Counted from the first letter of the stretch, positions 43,413 through 51,961 are shown. The stretch: DNA of 64,000 nt from Spirosoma aureum (GCF_011604685.1 NZ_CP050063.1:569001-633000), one strand, 5' to 3'. Translations and numbers: made by a program. The notes: generated by a model from the sequence alone, not told the origin.

Positions 43413-44582
43413 TTAGCGAACGAGTTCTCGGGCTATAACTAATTTTTGGATTTCGGATGTACCTTCATAAATCTGAGTAATTTTTGCATCCCGCATTAAA
43501 CGCTCTACGTGAAATTCCTTCACATAGCCATACCCACCATGGATTTGAACCGCTTCGGTAGTGGCCCACATAGCTACATCTGACGCAAATAGCTTGGCCA
43601 TAGCCGCTGCCTGAACATAATCTTTATGCTCATCCTTTTGCCGTGCAGCCTTGTAAACCAGTAAACGAGCTGCTTCAATTTTGGTCGCCATTTCCGCTAA
43701 TTTGAACTGAATCGCTTGATGGTCAAATATTTGCTTGCCAAACGCCTTCCGTTCCTGTGCGTATTTCAGGGATAGTTCGTAAGCCCCGGCTGCAATACCC
43801 AACGCCTGGGCGGCAATACCGATCCGACCGCCATTTAGGGTCGACATGGCAAACTTGAAACCAAAGCCATCCTCGCCAATGCGGTTTTCTTTAGGGACCT
43901 TAACGTCGGTGAACAGTAATGAATGGGTATCGGAAGCCCGAATTCCCATCTTATCTTCTTTCTTGCCGACCACAAAACCGGGTGTTCCTTTCTCAACGAT
44001 CAGGCAATTAATGCCCCGGTGTTTTTTCTCACGGTCAGTTTGGGCAATGACCAGACAGATGCCAGATGAGTTGCCGTTCGTGATCCAGTTCTTTGTGCCG
44101 TTTAATAAATAATAATCGCCTTTGTCTTCGGCTAGTGTGCTTTGCGACGTCGCATCGGAGCCTGCTTCGGGTTCCGAGAGGCAAAAAGCACCAATAGTTT
44201 CTCCGGTGGCGAGTCTGGTTAAGTATTTCTGCTTTTGCTCTTCAGTACCATACGCTTCGAGCCCATAACAGACAAGTGAGTTATTGACTGACATGACTAC
44301 TGAAGCTGATGCATCAATTTTAGAGATTTCTTCCATGGCCAGCACGTAAGAAACCGTATCCATGCCACCACCGCCGTATTCAGGAGAAACCATCATACCC
44401 AGAAAGCCTAATTCGCCCATCCGTTTTACTTGTTCGGTTGGAAAACGAGCCTCATTATCACGCTCAACAATGCCGGGCAGCAGTTCATTGTGCGCAAAAT
44501 CGCGCGCAGCTTCCTGTACGGCCCGGTGTTCTTCTGACAAATTAAAATTCAATCCCTGTAACTCCAGAGCTGCCGTTGCCAT
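43413..44582 (-). CDS. Acyl-CoA dehydrogenase (short-chain type)
   Basis: A 389-residue flavoenzyme of fatty-acid or amino-acid breakdown that removes two hydrogens from an acyl-CoA. Family blocks: YGGGGMDTVSYVLAMEEIS, AFCLSEPEAGSDA, TKNWITNGNSSGI, and GYGYVKEFHVERLMRDAKI. The catalytic Glu is Glu373 in IYEGTSEIQ, the position used by short-chain enzymes. It is not in an operon with an electron-transfer flavoprotein gene here. A repeat element follows the gene's 5' side at 44632. Confidence 0.95.
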   Translation of the reverse strand: MATAALELQGLNFNLSEEHRAVQEAARDFAHNELLPGIVERDNEARFPTEQVKRMGELGFLGMMVSPEYGGGGMDTVSYVLAMEEISKIDASASVVMSVNNSLVCYGLEAYGTEEQKQKYLTRLATGETIGAFCLSEPEAGSDATSQSTLAEDKGDYYLLNGTKNWITNGNSSGICLVIAQTDREKKHRGINCLIVEKGTPGFVVGKKEDKMGIRASDTHSLLFTDVKVPKENRIGEDGFGFKFAMSTLNGGRIGIAAQALGIAAGAYELSLKYAQERKAFGKQIFDHQAIQFKLAEMATKIEAARLLVYKAARQKDEHKDYVQAAAMAKLFASDVAMWATTEAVQIHGGYGYVKEFHVERLMRDAKITQIYEGTSEIQKLVIARELVR

Positions 44583-44631
44583 CTGAATTTCTTGGTTTTA
44601 GTGAATCGTAGTCGCTTGTTGTGAATACCTG

Positions 44632-44803
44632 GGCTTTTCGCTTCGAGGTGTGCCACCGCAGCCGCGGACGGTGGTTACTAATATTAGGCAAACAAACCAT
44701 GGTCCGCCGTTGCGACCGTCCGCGGCTGCGACCGTCCGCGGCTGCGACCGTCCGCGGCTGCGACCGTCCGCGGCTGCGGTGGCACACCTCGAAGCGAAAA
44801 GCC
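44632..44803. repeat. Element with 41-bp inverted arms enclosing 16-bp tandem repeats
   Basis: Arms at 44632-44672 and 44763-44803 are exact reverse complements (start GGCTTTTCGCTTCGAGGTGT). The 90-base interior holds three copies of the GC-rich unit GACCGTCCGCGGCTGC, and a fourth copy begins one base before the right arm. One inverted copy (15 of 16 bases) is in the left arm. The element fills the space between the acyl-CoA dehydrogenase and MaoC genes. The 16-base unit length is not a multiple of three, so it is not coding. Confidence 0.92.
44714..44777 (+). repeat. Four tandem copies of a 16-bp GC-rich unit
   Basis: Units at 44714, 44730, 44746 and 44762, all GACCGTCCGCGGCTGC, exact. A decayed partial copy (GGTCCGCCGTTGC) precedes them. 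Base composition is 13 of 16 G or C, well above the surrounding spacer. Confidence 0.92.
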
Positions 44804-44855
44804 TACTACTGTAAAGGTAAATAAAAGTCGAATGAATAGTATGCGTGCATACTGT

Positions 44856-45326
44856 TCATTCGAAGAGCAATACAATCAGTTCTGCTATACAGGCCGGTTT
44901 CTGTTCGCCATCTACTTCAAATACACATTCGATCACTGCTCGAACGCCCTTTGTACTTTCGTTCGTATTTTGTGGTTCTACATGATGTAACCACGCTTTC
45001 ATTCGCAATTTGCTACCAACTGGTACGGCATTCGTAAAGCGAATTTTATTCGCTCCATAATTAATTCCCATTTTTACCGATTCGATGGAATAGAGCTCCG
45101 CTAACAATTGGGGAGCTAAGGAGAGGGTTAGAAAACCATGGGCAATGGGTGTTTTATAGGGTGATTCGCGGGCTGCCCGTTCTGGGTCTATATGAATCCA
45201 TTGGTGATCGCCAGTGGCTTCGGCAAAAAGATTAACCGCTTCCTGCGTAATGGTCCTGTACGGCGTTTCTCCCAGCGGTTGACCAGTATGTGCTGAGAAT
45301 TCGGCCAGATTTGCGAAGATTTGCAT
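44856..45326 (-). CDS. MaoC family dehydratase ((R)-enoyl-CoA hydratase-like)
   Basis: A 156-residue hot-dog-fold protein. The hydratase signature is seen in FAEATGDHQWIHIDPERAA with the catalytic Asp and His, followed by PIAHGFLTLSLAPQL. Such enzymes hydrate enoyl-CoA with R stereochemistry. Together with the neighbouring acyl-CoA dehydrogenase gene on the same strand this suggests a role in acyl-CoA metabolism, though the repeat element separates them. Confidence 0.9.
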   Translation of the reverse strand: MQIFANLAEFSAHTGQPLGETPYRTITQEAVNLFAEATGDHQWIHIDPERAARESPYKTPIAHGFLTLSLAPQLLAELYSIESVKMGINYGANKIRFTNAVPVGSKLRMKAWLHHVEPQNTNESTKGVRAVIECVFEVDGEQKPACIAELIVLLFE

Positions 45327-45399
45327 CGATCGTAATTGGTAAAGATGAAGTCTATAATGCGATTAACGCTTTCCATCATTCTTTTGCAACTTTGCCGGT

Positions 45400-46203
45400 A
45401 TGAATAGAGTTGGCGAGATCAAACTTTTTACGCTTGAAAATAACCAATTAGCTTATCGACAAGTTGGTTACGGCCCCGCTACGCTAATCGCCTTTCATGG
45501 TTTTGGACAAACGGGGCATGTATTTGCAGGACTTGAGAAGCTTCTTGGCCAACAATACACGATTATTGCCATTGATTTATTCTTTCACGGACACAGCCGT
45601 TATGGCCATACGCAACTGTTAACCAAAGCCGCGTGGCAAAGTTTGATCGGAGCTTTTCTTCACTCGCAGCAAATTGATCGATTTTCGATCATAGGTTTTA
45701 GTCTGGGTGGACGATTTGCCCTGACAATGATCGAAGCGTTTGCAACCCGTGTCGACCAGCTAATCCTGATTGCACCGGATGGCATCACCTATAATCAGTG
45801 GTATTGGCTGGCTACGGGCTCGTCTGTTGGGCGTTGGCTCTTCCGATATATGCTGACTCATTTATCGTTGCTAAACTCGCTTGGGCATAGCCTAACGCGT
45901 CTGGGCTTACTAAATCGGACGGTTATGCGGTTCGTTGAAATTTCGCTGGGTACGCCAGAGCAGCGCGATCTGGTTTATCAAAGCTGGACCCAGTTCCGGC
46001 TTATCAGGCCGGATCTGAACCAGATCGGCAATTTGCTTAACGAGAAACCAATTCAGGTTCGTTTTTTTACGGGCGCTTTTGATCGTCTCGTGCCGGGCCG
46101 ATATATCATTCCACTAACAAAACTGCTCCGTCGCTATGAATTGACGGTTTTACAAACTGGCCATAATCACCTGATTGAGTTGGCTGGCCAACGACTTGTG
46201 TAG
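45400..46203 (+). CDS. Alpha/beta hydrolase
   Basis: A 267-residue hydrolase of the alpha/beta superfamily. Oxyanion motif HGFGQTG lies near residue 29, the strand IIAIDLFFHGHS near 55-66, and the nucleophile elbow GFSLGG near 97-102. The acid is probably Asp in FDRLVPG and the base His in TGHNHLIEL. No signal peptide. Ligand unknown. Confidence 0.82.
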   Translation: MNRVGEIKLFTLENNQLAYRQVGYGPATLIAFHGFGQTGHVFAGLEKLLGQQYTIIAIDLFFHGHSRYGHTQLLTKAAWQSLIGAFLHSQQIDRFSIIGFSLGGRFALTMIEAFATRVDQLILIAPDGITYNQWYWLATGSSVGRWLFRYMLTHLSLLNSLGHSLTRLGLLNRTVMRFVEISLGTPEQRDLVYQSWTQFRLIRPDLNQIGNLLNEKPIQVRFFTGAFDRLVPGRYIIPLTKLLRRYELTVLQTGHNHLIELAGQRLV

Positions 46204-46208
46204 AAAAG

Positions 46209-46880
46209 CTATTTCAAGGCACGCTGAATGACCTGCCACAACCCGGCAATCGAAACAATAACCAGAAAGACCACGATAATCTGGGTCCAGCTACTTTGAT
46301 TCGGATTTTCCAGTAATGTTCGTATTTCGCGGGCTTCGTGCCCCGACCAGATGGCCAGTAAGGTTCGAGGCATCATACCCAGGAGGCCACCCAGAACAAT
46401 ATTTTTTAACCGGGCGCCCGAAAGAGCAAACAATAGATTTGTGAGCCCAAAGGGAAGAATAGGGGAGAGCTTGGCGAAAAAAATAACTTCTAACTCTTTG
46501 TTGAGAATGCGATCCAGTACCGATTGGGCTTTGGGATTCTGACGCAGGAATTCGAGAAACCGGTCATGATCGAGCCAGCGAACGAGCAGATTGATGAATA
46601 AAATGCCGCCCAGATTGATGGTAAAAAGAGGAAGTATAGCCTGCCATCCTAAAAAATAGCCAAAAATCAGGGCCAGCATCGTCGGTGGTGTTAAAGCGGC
46701 CGAGGTGATGGCACAGACAAGTGTGATGACACCCCACTGCCAGGTCGTAAAATTTGCAATGGCGGCTTCATGAAGAATGGCATAATAAGTCAGTAAAGAC
46801 GTAAATACGATTGGCGTTACAGACATAACAATGCCTGCAATAGCCGGTCCTGTAAGGTTTTTAAGAATGGATGATTTCAC
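46209..46880 (-). CDS. TVP38/TMEM64 (VTT domain) family membrane protein
   Basis: A 223-residue membrane protein with about five helices. The VTT/DedA-like core is FFAKLSPILPFGLTNLLFAL and GARLKNIVLGGLLGMMPRT. VTT proteins include lipid scramblases and undecaprenyl-phosphate transporters, but the role of this subfamily is unsettled. It begins at 46880, just ahead of the divergent sulfur-metabolism gene. Confidence 0.88.
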   Translation of the reverse strand: MKSSILKNLTGPAIAGIVMSVTPIVFTSLLTYYAILHEAAIANFTTWQWGVITLVCAITSAALTPPTMLALIFGYFLGWQAILPLFTINLGGILFINLLVRWLDHDRFLEFLRQNPKAQSVLDRILNKELEVIFFAKLSPILPFGLTNLLFALSGARLKNIVLGGLLGMMPRTLLAIWSGHEAREIRTLLENPNQSSWTQIIVVFLVIVSIAGLWQVIQRALK

Positions 46881-46980
46881 GTCTTAACAAACTCCCAAAG
46901 GGCGGATGTGGTTTCGGCAAAGCGGGATATCCTCTCTACAGATTGCAAGGCGTTTACAGATACCCGCATTGTGTGCGCTT

Positions 46981-46988
46981 TACTTTTG
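46981..46988 (+). promoter_or_regulatory. Probable -7 box of the cystathionine synthase/lyase gene
   Basis: TACTTTTG, 12 bases before the ATG at 47001, fits TAnnTTTG. It would give a leader of only a few bases and argues for the start at 47001. Confidence 0.45.
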
Positions 46989-47000
46989 TTACCTTCGGGC

Positions 47001-48140
47001 ATGAAATTCGGAACGAAAGCCATCCATGCCGGTATAGAGCCGGACCCCACAACGGGTGCCATCATGACGCCCATTTATCAAACGTCGACCTACGTGCAGG
47101 AGTCGCCGGGCAAGCATAAAGGCTATGAATACGCCCGAACGCAGAATCCTACAAGAACCGTATTGCAGAATAATCTGGCCGCTCTTGAAAATGGCAAGCA
47201 TGGTATTTGCTATTCGTCGGGGCTGGGCGCTACTGATGCCATTCTGAAGCTATTTAAACCCGGTGATGAGATCATTGCCAGCAACGATCTCTATGGCGGT
47301 ACCTACCGGATTATGGTACGCGTTTTTAGTGAGTTTGGGCTTATCTTCAAATTTGTCGATTTGTCAGATCCGGCTAAGCTCGAAGCGTTAATCACACCGG
47401 CTACAAAAATGGTCTGGATCGAAACGCCGACCAATCCATTACTACGCCTGGTCGATATTGAAGCAATTGCGGCTATTACAAAACCGCGTACTATCCAGCT
47501 CGTTGTCGATAATACATTTGCTTCACCATACCTACAGAATCCTCTGGATTTGGGCGCGGATATTGTCATGCACTCGGTCACGAAATACCTGGGCGGCCAT
47601 TCTGATACGGTAATGGGGGCTATCGTGCTGAACGATGACGAAACAGCGCAGCGGCTGGCTTTTATTCAGAATGCCTGCGGTGCCGTACCGGGACCACAAG
47701 ACTGCTTTCTGGTACTTCGTGGTATTAAGACCCTTCACGTTCGGATGCAGCGCCATTGCGAAAACGCGCAGAAAGTGGCCCAATACCTACAGCAACACCC
47801 TAAAGTGAGCCAGGTTTATTATCCCGGACTGGAATCTCACCCCGGTCATGAGCTTGCCAAAAAGCAGATGCGTGGCTTTGGGGGTATGTTATCGTTCGAA
47901 CTGAAAGGCGACCTGATCCCTGAAGCTGTACGGGTTATGGAAAGTTTTGAGGTATTTTCACTGGGTGAGTCACTTGGCGGAGTTGAGTCATTATGTACGC
48001 ACCCTGCCAGCATGACCCATGCCAGCATTCCTAAAGAAGAACGCGAAAAGAACGGCCTGAAAGACACCCTCATCCGGCTCAGCGTGGGTATTGAGGACGT
48101 TGAGGACTTGATACAGGATCTTGAACGGGCAATTGGATAA
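47001..48140 (+). CDS. Cystathionine gamma-synthase/lyase family PLP enzyme
   Basis: A 379-residue trans-sulfuration enzyme. The ATG at 47001 (MKFGTKAIHAGIEPD) is used because it gives the usual N terminus; a frame from 46908 adds 31 unlike residues and overlaps a promoter box. The PLP lysine is Lys195 in HSVTKYLGGHSD; other blocks are YARTQNPTR, WIETPTNPLL, VDNTFASPYLQNPL and SLGGVESLCTHPASMTH. It may act as gamma-synthase or gamma-lyase; the sequence does not settle this. Confidence 0.9.
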   Translation: MKFGTKAIHAGIEPDPTTGAIMTPIYQTSTYVQESPGKHKGYEYARTQNPTRTVLQNNLAALENGKHGICYSSGLGATDAILKLFKPGDEIIASNDLYGGTYRIMVRVFSEFGLIFKFVDLSDPAKLEALITPATKMVWIETPTNPLLRLVDIEAIAAITKPRTIQLVVDNTFASPYLQNPLDLGADIVMHSVTKYLGGHSDTVMGAIVLNDDETAQRLAFIQNACGAVPGPQDCFLVLRGIKTLHVRMQRHCENAQKVAQYLQQHPKVSQVYYPGLESHPGHELAKKQMRGFGGMLSFELKGDLIPEAVRVMESFEVFSLGESLGGVESLCTHPASMTHASIPKEEREKNGLKDTLIRLSVGIEDVEDLIQDLERAIG

Positions 48141-48173
48141 GTTTGATTGCCTGGTTAACCCGCTAACTTTTTT

Positions 48174-48231
48174 TGACATAGGGCTAGATTTGATTTTGTT
48201 ACCAGGCAAAGTCAAATCTAGCCCTATGTCA
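48174..48231. repeat. Inverted repeat with 24-bp arms
   Basis: Arms at 48174-48197 and 48208-48231 (start TGACATAGGGCTAGATTTGA) pair with one mismatch over a 10-base loop. It lies between the convergent cystathionine synthase gene and TonB-dependent receptor gene. No T tract follows on either strand, so it is not a standard terminator. Confidence 0.85.
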
Positions 48232-48243
48232 TAAAGAGCCGGT

Positions 48244-50640
48244 TTAGAAACGTATTCTCACCCCAGCCAGGAAATTCCGGCCTGCCTGCGGATAATAGCC
48301 ATTATCGGCCGTTACCTTGCCTTCCGAAATGTAAGCGTATGTGTAGCCGTTTGACTCGTACAACTCATTAAGAACGTTATTGAACAACAGTGTGAACGCA
48401 ATCTCCTGGGCAAATTTCGGCTTGATAGAGTAAATGACCCGAATGTCGTTCGTGAAATAGGCGTTCAATTGCCGGTTTTCATTCGAGGTATTGTCCATAT
48501 ACTGTTTCCCAACGTACTTTGAGAGTAAGCCCAGTTCCAGACCTTTGACGGGCGTAAAGAGCAATTGTGATCCGGCAATAGCATTCGGTGAGAACGAAAT
48601 ATCTGTCTCGCTATACTGACGGCTTTCCTGCTGGCCGTTATCGAAGTTGTCGAGATATTCCGTAAAGTTCTGGATTTTGTTCCGGCTGAAGGTGGCATTA
48701 ACGTTCCAGCGTAGTTGTTTGGCCAGTCGTATACCGGCTTCGAGTTCAAGACCTGCGCGATAGCTGACCGGAATATTTACCCGGTTATAAGCGCCTACGT
48801 CGTTGAGCTGCCCGGATAAAACCAGCTGATTCTGATAATTCATGTAGTAGGCATTAACCGTAAAGGCTATCTGCTCGGTCTGAATCTTGTAGCCTGCTTC
48901 ATAATCAATTAGACGCTCGGCTTTGGGGCGACTCTCCGGCGTTGATTGCGTATAATCGTTCCGGTTGGGCTCCCGATGCCCCACGCCAACCGATCCATAC
49001 ACAGTGCTGCGGTCGTTGATGGTATAGGTTATGCCTGCTTTGGGATTGAAAAACGTCAGCGTAGCATCCTGTTGAACGTTTTGTAGTTTGCTGTTAAAGC
49101 CCAGAAACGAATAATAAACCTGGCGAATCTGTGCATCGACGAATCCGTTTACTTTTGGGCTGAATTGATAAAATGCTTTCGCATATACGTTAAAATCGCG
49201 TTTCGTAGCATCATCGTTATAATAACGTTGGCGGATATCGGTATTTCCGGCGACGCGTGCCCAGATAATCTCTCCGTAATGCGCTCCCTGATATTGATTC
49301 CAGCCTCCGCCAATGTTAGCCGTTAACTTTCCAAAACTATTGTAGTCAAAGGAAAAAACAGTGCCGTAGAAATTATTATCAAGCCACAAACGACGTATAA
49401 GGTCCGTTTGGGTAATCGTCGAATCGCCAATAACGACATTGGGAAGGCCATACTTACTGTAGACATCCTCAGGTTTAAACTCTTCGTAATAGCCTTTCCC
49501 TTTTGTGTAGAAAAAGGACAGATTTGCCCGCCAGTTTTTGCTTAGCTCGTGCGAACTGATTAGCTGATAATTGTCCTGCTGGTAATTATCCGTCTGATTG
49601 TCGTACGTAAACGAATTGTAGGTTCGATTGGTCTTCAGCAGCGCTTCGGGCACACCGTTCCATGCCTGATAGGTTTGCTCCTGCCCCGAAAACACGTTTA
49701 ACCGGATGAAGCTCTTTTTGGAATAATAACCACCTGATACATAAAATGATCGTAAATCAGAGAATGCCCGATCAATGTAGCCGTCAGAATAAATTTTAGA
49801 CAATCGGGCATCCAGCACAAAATGATTGTTTAACAGACCTGTTCCGGCCAGCACGTTCACCTTGCGGGTTCCGAACGAGCCACCCGACAAATTCGCTTCT
49901 GCGTAGGGTTTGTCTTCAAGCTTATTGGTCTGAATGTTGACCGATGCGCCAAAAGCCCCTGCCCCATTCGTAGACGTGCCAATGCCCCGCTGGATTTGAA
50001 TACTGCTCACGGAAGAGGCAAAGTCGGGCATATCCACAAAATAGGTCCCCTGCGATTCTGCGTCATTGTATGGAATCCCATTGAGCGTCACATTGACGCG
50101 GGTGGCGTCGGACCCACGAATGCGAATACCCGTATACCCGACCCCTGTGCCCGCGTCGGATGTGGTGACAATAGAGGGCGTGAAGTTGAGCAACTGGGGA
50201 ATGTCCTGTCCTAAGTTCAGCTTATTTAAATCCCGGCGTGTGACGTCGGTATAGGCAATAGCCGATTTCTGATTGGCCCGTGTGGCGCTGACAACGACTT
50301 CATCGACGGCTACGGCGGTTTTCTTTAAATTGATCGAAACGGTTGCGTTTTGCGTCAATTCAAGAGCCTGCATCTGCGTTTCGTAGCCTAGTAATGAGAT
50401 CCGAAGAGATAAGGAGCCTGGTTTTAGGTTCGTAAGCAGAAAGGCACCATTGGCATCGGTAAAGGTGCCTTTATAGGTTCCCTCAAGGGTGATAGCTGCA
50501 CCGGGCAATGTGCCTCCATCAACGTCATTGACGGTTCCGGAAATAGTGAATTGAGCCCAGACAGATGAATTACATAGCCACAGAAGTGCAACAAGCGAAG
50601 TAAGATAGACGGAATGCCGCCCAGACGTACCTTTTTTCAT
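48244..50640 (-). CDS. TonB-dependent receptor under a TPP riboswitch (probable thiamine uptake)
   Basis: A 798-residue outer-membrane receptor. After the signal peptide (LVALLWLCNSSVWAQ) comes a CarboxypepD_reg domain (FTISGTVNDVDGGTLPGAAI), a plug with SAIAYTDVTRRDLNKLN, RIRGSDATRVNVTLNGIPYN and IQRGIGTSTNGAGAFGASVN, and a barrel ending in AGVRIRF with terminal Phe. The gene's 5' leader contains a TPP riboswitch at 50730-50812, so it is controlled by thiamine diphosphate and is likely the thiamine or precursor receptor. No SusD-like partner is present. Confidence 0.92.
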   Translation of the reverse strand: MKKGTSGRHSVYLTSLVALLWLCNSSVWAQFTISGTVNDVDGGTLPGAAITLEGTYKGTFTDANGAFLLTNLKPGSLSLRISLLGYETQMQALELTQNATVSINLKKTAVAVDEVVVSATRANQKSAIAYTDVTRRDLNKLNLGQDIPQLLNFTPSIVTTSDAGTGVGYTGIRIRGSDATRVNVTLNGIPYNDAESQGTYFVDMPDFASSVSSIQIQRGIGTSTNGAGAFGASVNIQTNKLEDKPYAEANLSGGSFGTRKVNVLAGTGLLNNHFVLDARLSKIYSDGYIDRAFSDLRSFYVSGGYYSKKSFIRLNVFSGQEQTYQAWNGVPEALLKTNRTYNSFTYDNQTDNYQQDNYQLISSHELSKNWRANLSFFYTKGKGYYEEFKPEDVYSKYGLPNVVIGDSTITQTDLIRRLWLDNNFYGTVFSFDYNSFGKLTANIGGGWNQYQGAHYGEIIWARVAGNTDIRQRYYNDDATKRDFNVYAKAFYQFSPKVNGFVDAQIRQVYYSFLGFNSKLQNVQQDATLTFFNPKAGITYTINDRSTVYGSVGVGHREPNRNDYTQSTPESRPKAERLIDYEAGYKIQTEQIAFTVNAYYMNYQNQLVLSGQLNDVGAYNRVNIPVSYRAGLELEAGIRLAKQLRWNVNATFSRNKIQNFTEYLDNFDNGQQESRQYSETDISFSPNAIAGSQLLFTPVKGLELGLLSKYVGKQYMDNTSNENRQLNAYFTNDIRVIYSIKPKFAQEIAFTLLFNNVLNELYESNGYTYAYISEGKVTADNGYYPQAGRNFLAGVRIRF

Positions 50641-50657
50641 GAACTGAAAATGGTTAC

Positions 50658-50681
50658 GATAGGCAAGGGGTCAAACCTATC
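50658..50681 (-). promoter_or_regulatory. Possible expression-platform hairpin of the TPP riboswitch
   Basis: GATAGG at 50658-50663 with CCTATC at 50676-50681, between the riboswitch and the receptor start codon. It is short, so a role in switching is only a suggestion. Confidence 0.25.
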
Positions 50682-50729
50682 TTTAAGTGTAATTTTTAGT
50701 TTATTTTATCACGGCCTTATCCGCGACTA

Positions 50730-50812
50730 CATTTCCCTTCGCGGCATTACCCGCGCAGGTTCAATGGGTATAATCTCAGCCCGTTGTTATGGGGCACCCC
50801 TTGGAAGATTAG
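50730..50812 (-). promoter_or_regulatory. TPP riboswitch (THI element)
   Basis: Read on the minus strand, all core blocks of the thiamine diphosphate aptamer are present in order: GGGGTGCC, GGCTGAGA, ACCC, TGAACCTG, GGGTAATGCCGCG and AGGGAA. It begins close to a predicted transcript start and ends about 90 bases before the TonB-dependent receptor gene at 50640, so thiamine diphosphate should lower expression of that receptor. Confidence 0.95.
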
Positions 50813-50817
50813 CGATG

Positions 50818-50825
50818 CAAAGTTA
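50818..50825 (-). promoter_or_regulatory. Probable -7 box of the riboswitch transcript
   Basis: TAACTTTG on the minus strand lies just upstream of the riboswitch. The predicted start, about 6-8 bases on, falls at the first base of the aptamer. Confidence 0.6.
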
Positions 50826-50890
50826 AGTCAATTTTAACAAAACAAGATTTCGTCTCTGACGTTTCTAGCTTTATACCAGTTTATTGACGT

Positions 50891-51118
50891 ATGAGCGAGT
50901 TTGATTTAGTTGTATTACAGGAAGATGCCGCCGACGGGCGCCTAAAAATGGGTGATGTTGGCACGATTTTAACCGTTTACAATGAAGGGCAAGCCTTTGA
51001 AGTAGAATTTGTGACATTAACCGGCGAAGCAGTAGCTATTGAGACCTTATTAGCCCACCAAATTCGCCCGGTTCGACCCTCAGAAGTGATGGCCGTTCGC
51101 GATATGGCGGTTCAATAA
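50891..51118 (+). CDS. DUF4926 domain protein
   Basis: A 75-residue protein of the DUF4926 family. It begins MSEFDLVVLQEDAADG and contains the family block GDVGTILTVYNEGQAFEVEF with LTGEAVAIETL. Such small proteins occur in many bacteria and have no known role; some lie beside toxin-antitoxin genes, but none is adjacent here. It is divergent from the riboswitch and receptor gene. Confidence 0.85.
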   Translation: MSEFDLVVLQEDAADGRLKMGDVGTILTVYNEGQAFEVEFVTLTGEAVAIETLLAHQIRPVRPSEVMAVRDMAVQ

Positions 51119-51150
51119 ACAACTCTTCTGTAAACTTTTGAGCATTACGC

Positions 51151-51181
51151 TTTTCCGCAATAACAAATATTCCTAATTTTG
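51151..51181 (+). promoter_or_regulatory. Promoter of the TPR protein gene
   Basis: TTTT at 51151-51154, a 19-base spacer and TAATTTTG at 51174-51181, 20 bases before the ATG at 51201. It supports that start codon. Confidence 0.55.
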
Positions 51182-51200
51182 CAGTCCAAATTGCAAACAA

Positions 51201-51896
51201 ATGAGCAAAAAGAACAGCGGACTGGATTTTTTGGAAGATCCAGACGCATTAGAAGGGAAATTAGAGGACGTTGGAGATTTCTTCCAGCAGAATCGAAATA
51301 TTGTGCTGGGTGTACTTGGCGGTATCGTACTGCTCGTCTTCGGTTACGTTGGCTATCGGTATTATGTAAGCAGCCAGGACGAAACAGCACAGGTCGAAAT
51401 GTTCCCATCGGTATATCAACTGGAAGCCGATTCGCTGAAGAAAGCCCTCAATGGCGATGGTAAAAGCCCAGGTTTACTGGCTGTTGCTGATAATTATAGC
51501 GGAACACCGGCCGGCAACCTGGCTGAATTCGAATCTGGCCTTGGTTTACTGAAGCAAGGAAAGTATGACGAAGCTATCGAGCATCTGAAGAGCTTCAGTT
51601 CATCCGATTTGCTGGTGCAAGCCCGTGCTTACGCGTTGATCGGCGATGCGTACGTAGAAAAGAAAAGCTACGACGAAGCTGCTGACTACTATCAGAAAGC
51701 GGCTGATTATAAGCCCAACAAGTTTTTTACGCCCGGTTACCTGCTGAAACTGGCGATTACGCACGAACAGGCTAAACAGAACGATAAAGCCATTCAGGCT
51801 TATAACGATATTATCGAAAAGTACCCACAATCTGCCGAGGCCGTTAGTGCCAAGAAGTATAAATCCGTGCTCGAAGCAACGGTCGGCGAGTCGTAG
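51201..51896 (+). CDS. Membrane-anchored tetratricopeptide repeat protein
   Basis: A 231-residue protein with a short cytoplasmic start, one membrane helix at about 33-55 (LGVLGGIVLLVFGYVGY) and a periplasmic TPR region (AGNLAEFESGLGLLKQGKYD, AYALIGDAYVEKKSYDEAAD, KAIQAYNDIIEKYPQSAEA). It resembles YfgM/YbgF-like scaffold proteins of the envelope, but no specific partner is known. It ends at a good terminator. Confidence 0.8.
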   Translation: MSKKNSGLDFLEDPDALEGKLEDVGDFFQQNRNIVLGVLGGIVLLVFGYVGYRYYVSSQDETAQVEMFPSVYQLEADSLKKALNGDGKSPGLLAVADNYSGTPAGNLAEFESGLGLLKQGKYDEAIEHLKSFSSSDLLVQARAYALIGDAYVEKKSYDEAADYYQKAADYKPNKFFTPGYLLKLAITHEQAKQNDKAIQAYNDIIEKYPQSAEAVSAKKYKSVLEATVGES

Positions 51897-51921
51897 GCGT
51901 ACTTGAATAACTCAATACAGC

Positions 51922-51956
51922 AAAGGACAAAGCCGACCGAGGTTTTGTCCTTTTTT
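51922..51956 (+). terminator. Rho-independent terminator of the TPR gene
   Basis: A perfect 10-bp stem AAAGGACAAA with TTTGTCCTTT (51922-51931, 51944-51953) and an inner CC/GG pair, ending in six T at 51951-51956. Confidence 0.85.
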
Positions 51957-51961
51957 ATTGG

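Noticed and set aside
44714..44777. Possible CRISPR array
   Set aside because: The 16-bp units are adjacent without spacers, and no cas genes are near.
44621..44824. Open frames across the tandem repeat element, Arg-rich products
   Set aside because: The 16-base unit shifts frame at every repeat and the same DNA gives Arg-rich frames on both strands; an effect of GC-rich repeats, not a gene.
46880..47000. SAM riboswitch before the sulfur-metabolism gene
   Set aside because: Only about 120 bases are available and none of the conserved SAM aptamer blocks are present.
48174..48231. Rho-independent terminator
   Set aside because: Stem is long and near-perfect but there is no T tract following it on either strand, so it is listed as a repeat instead.
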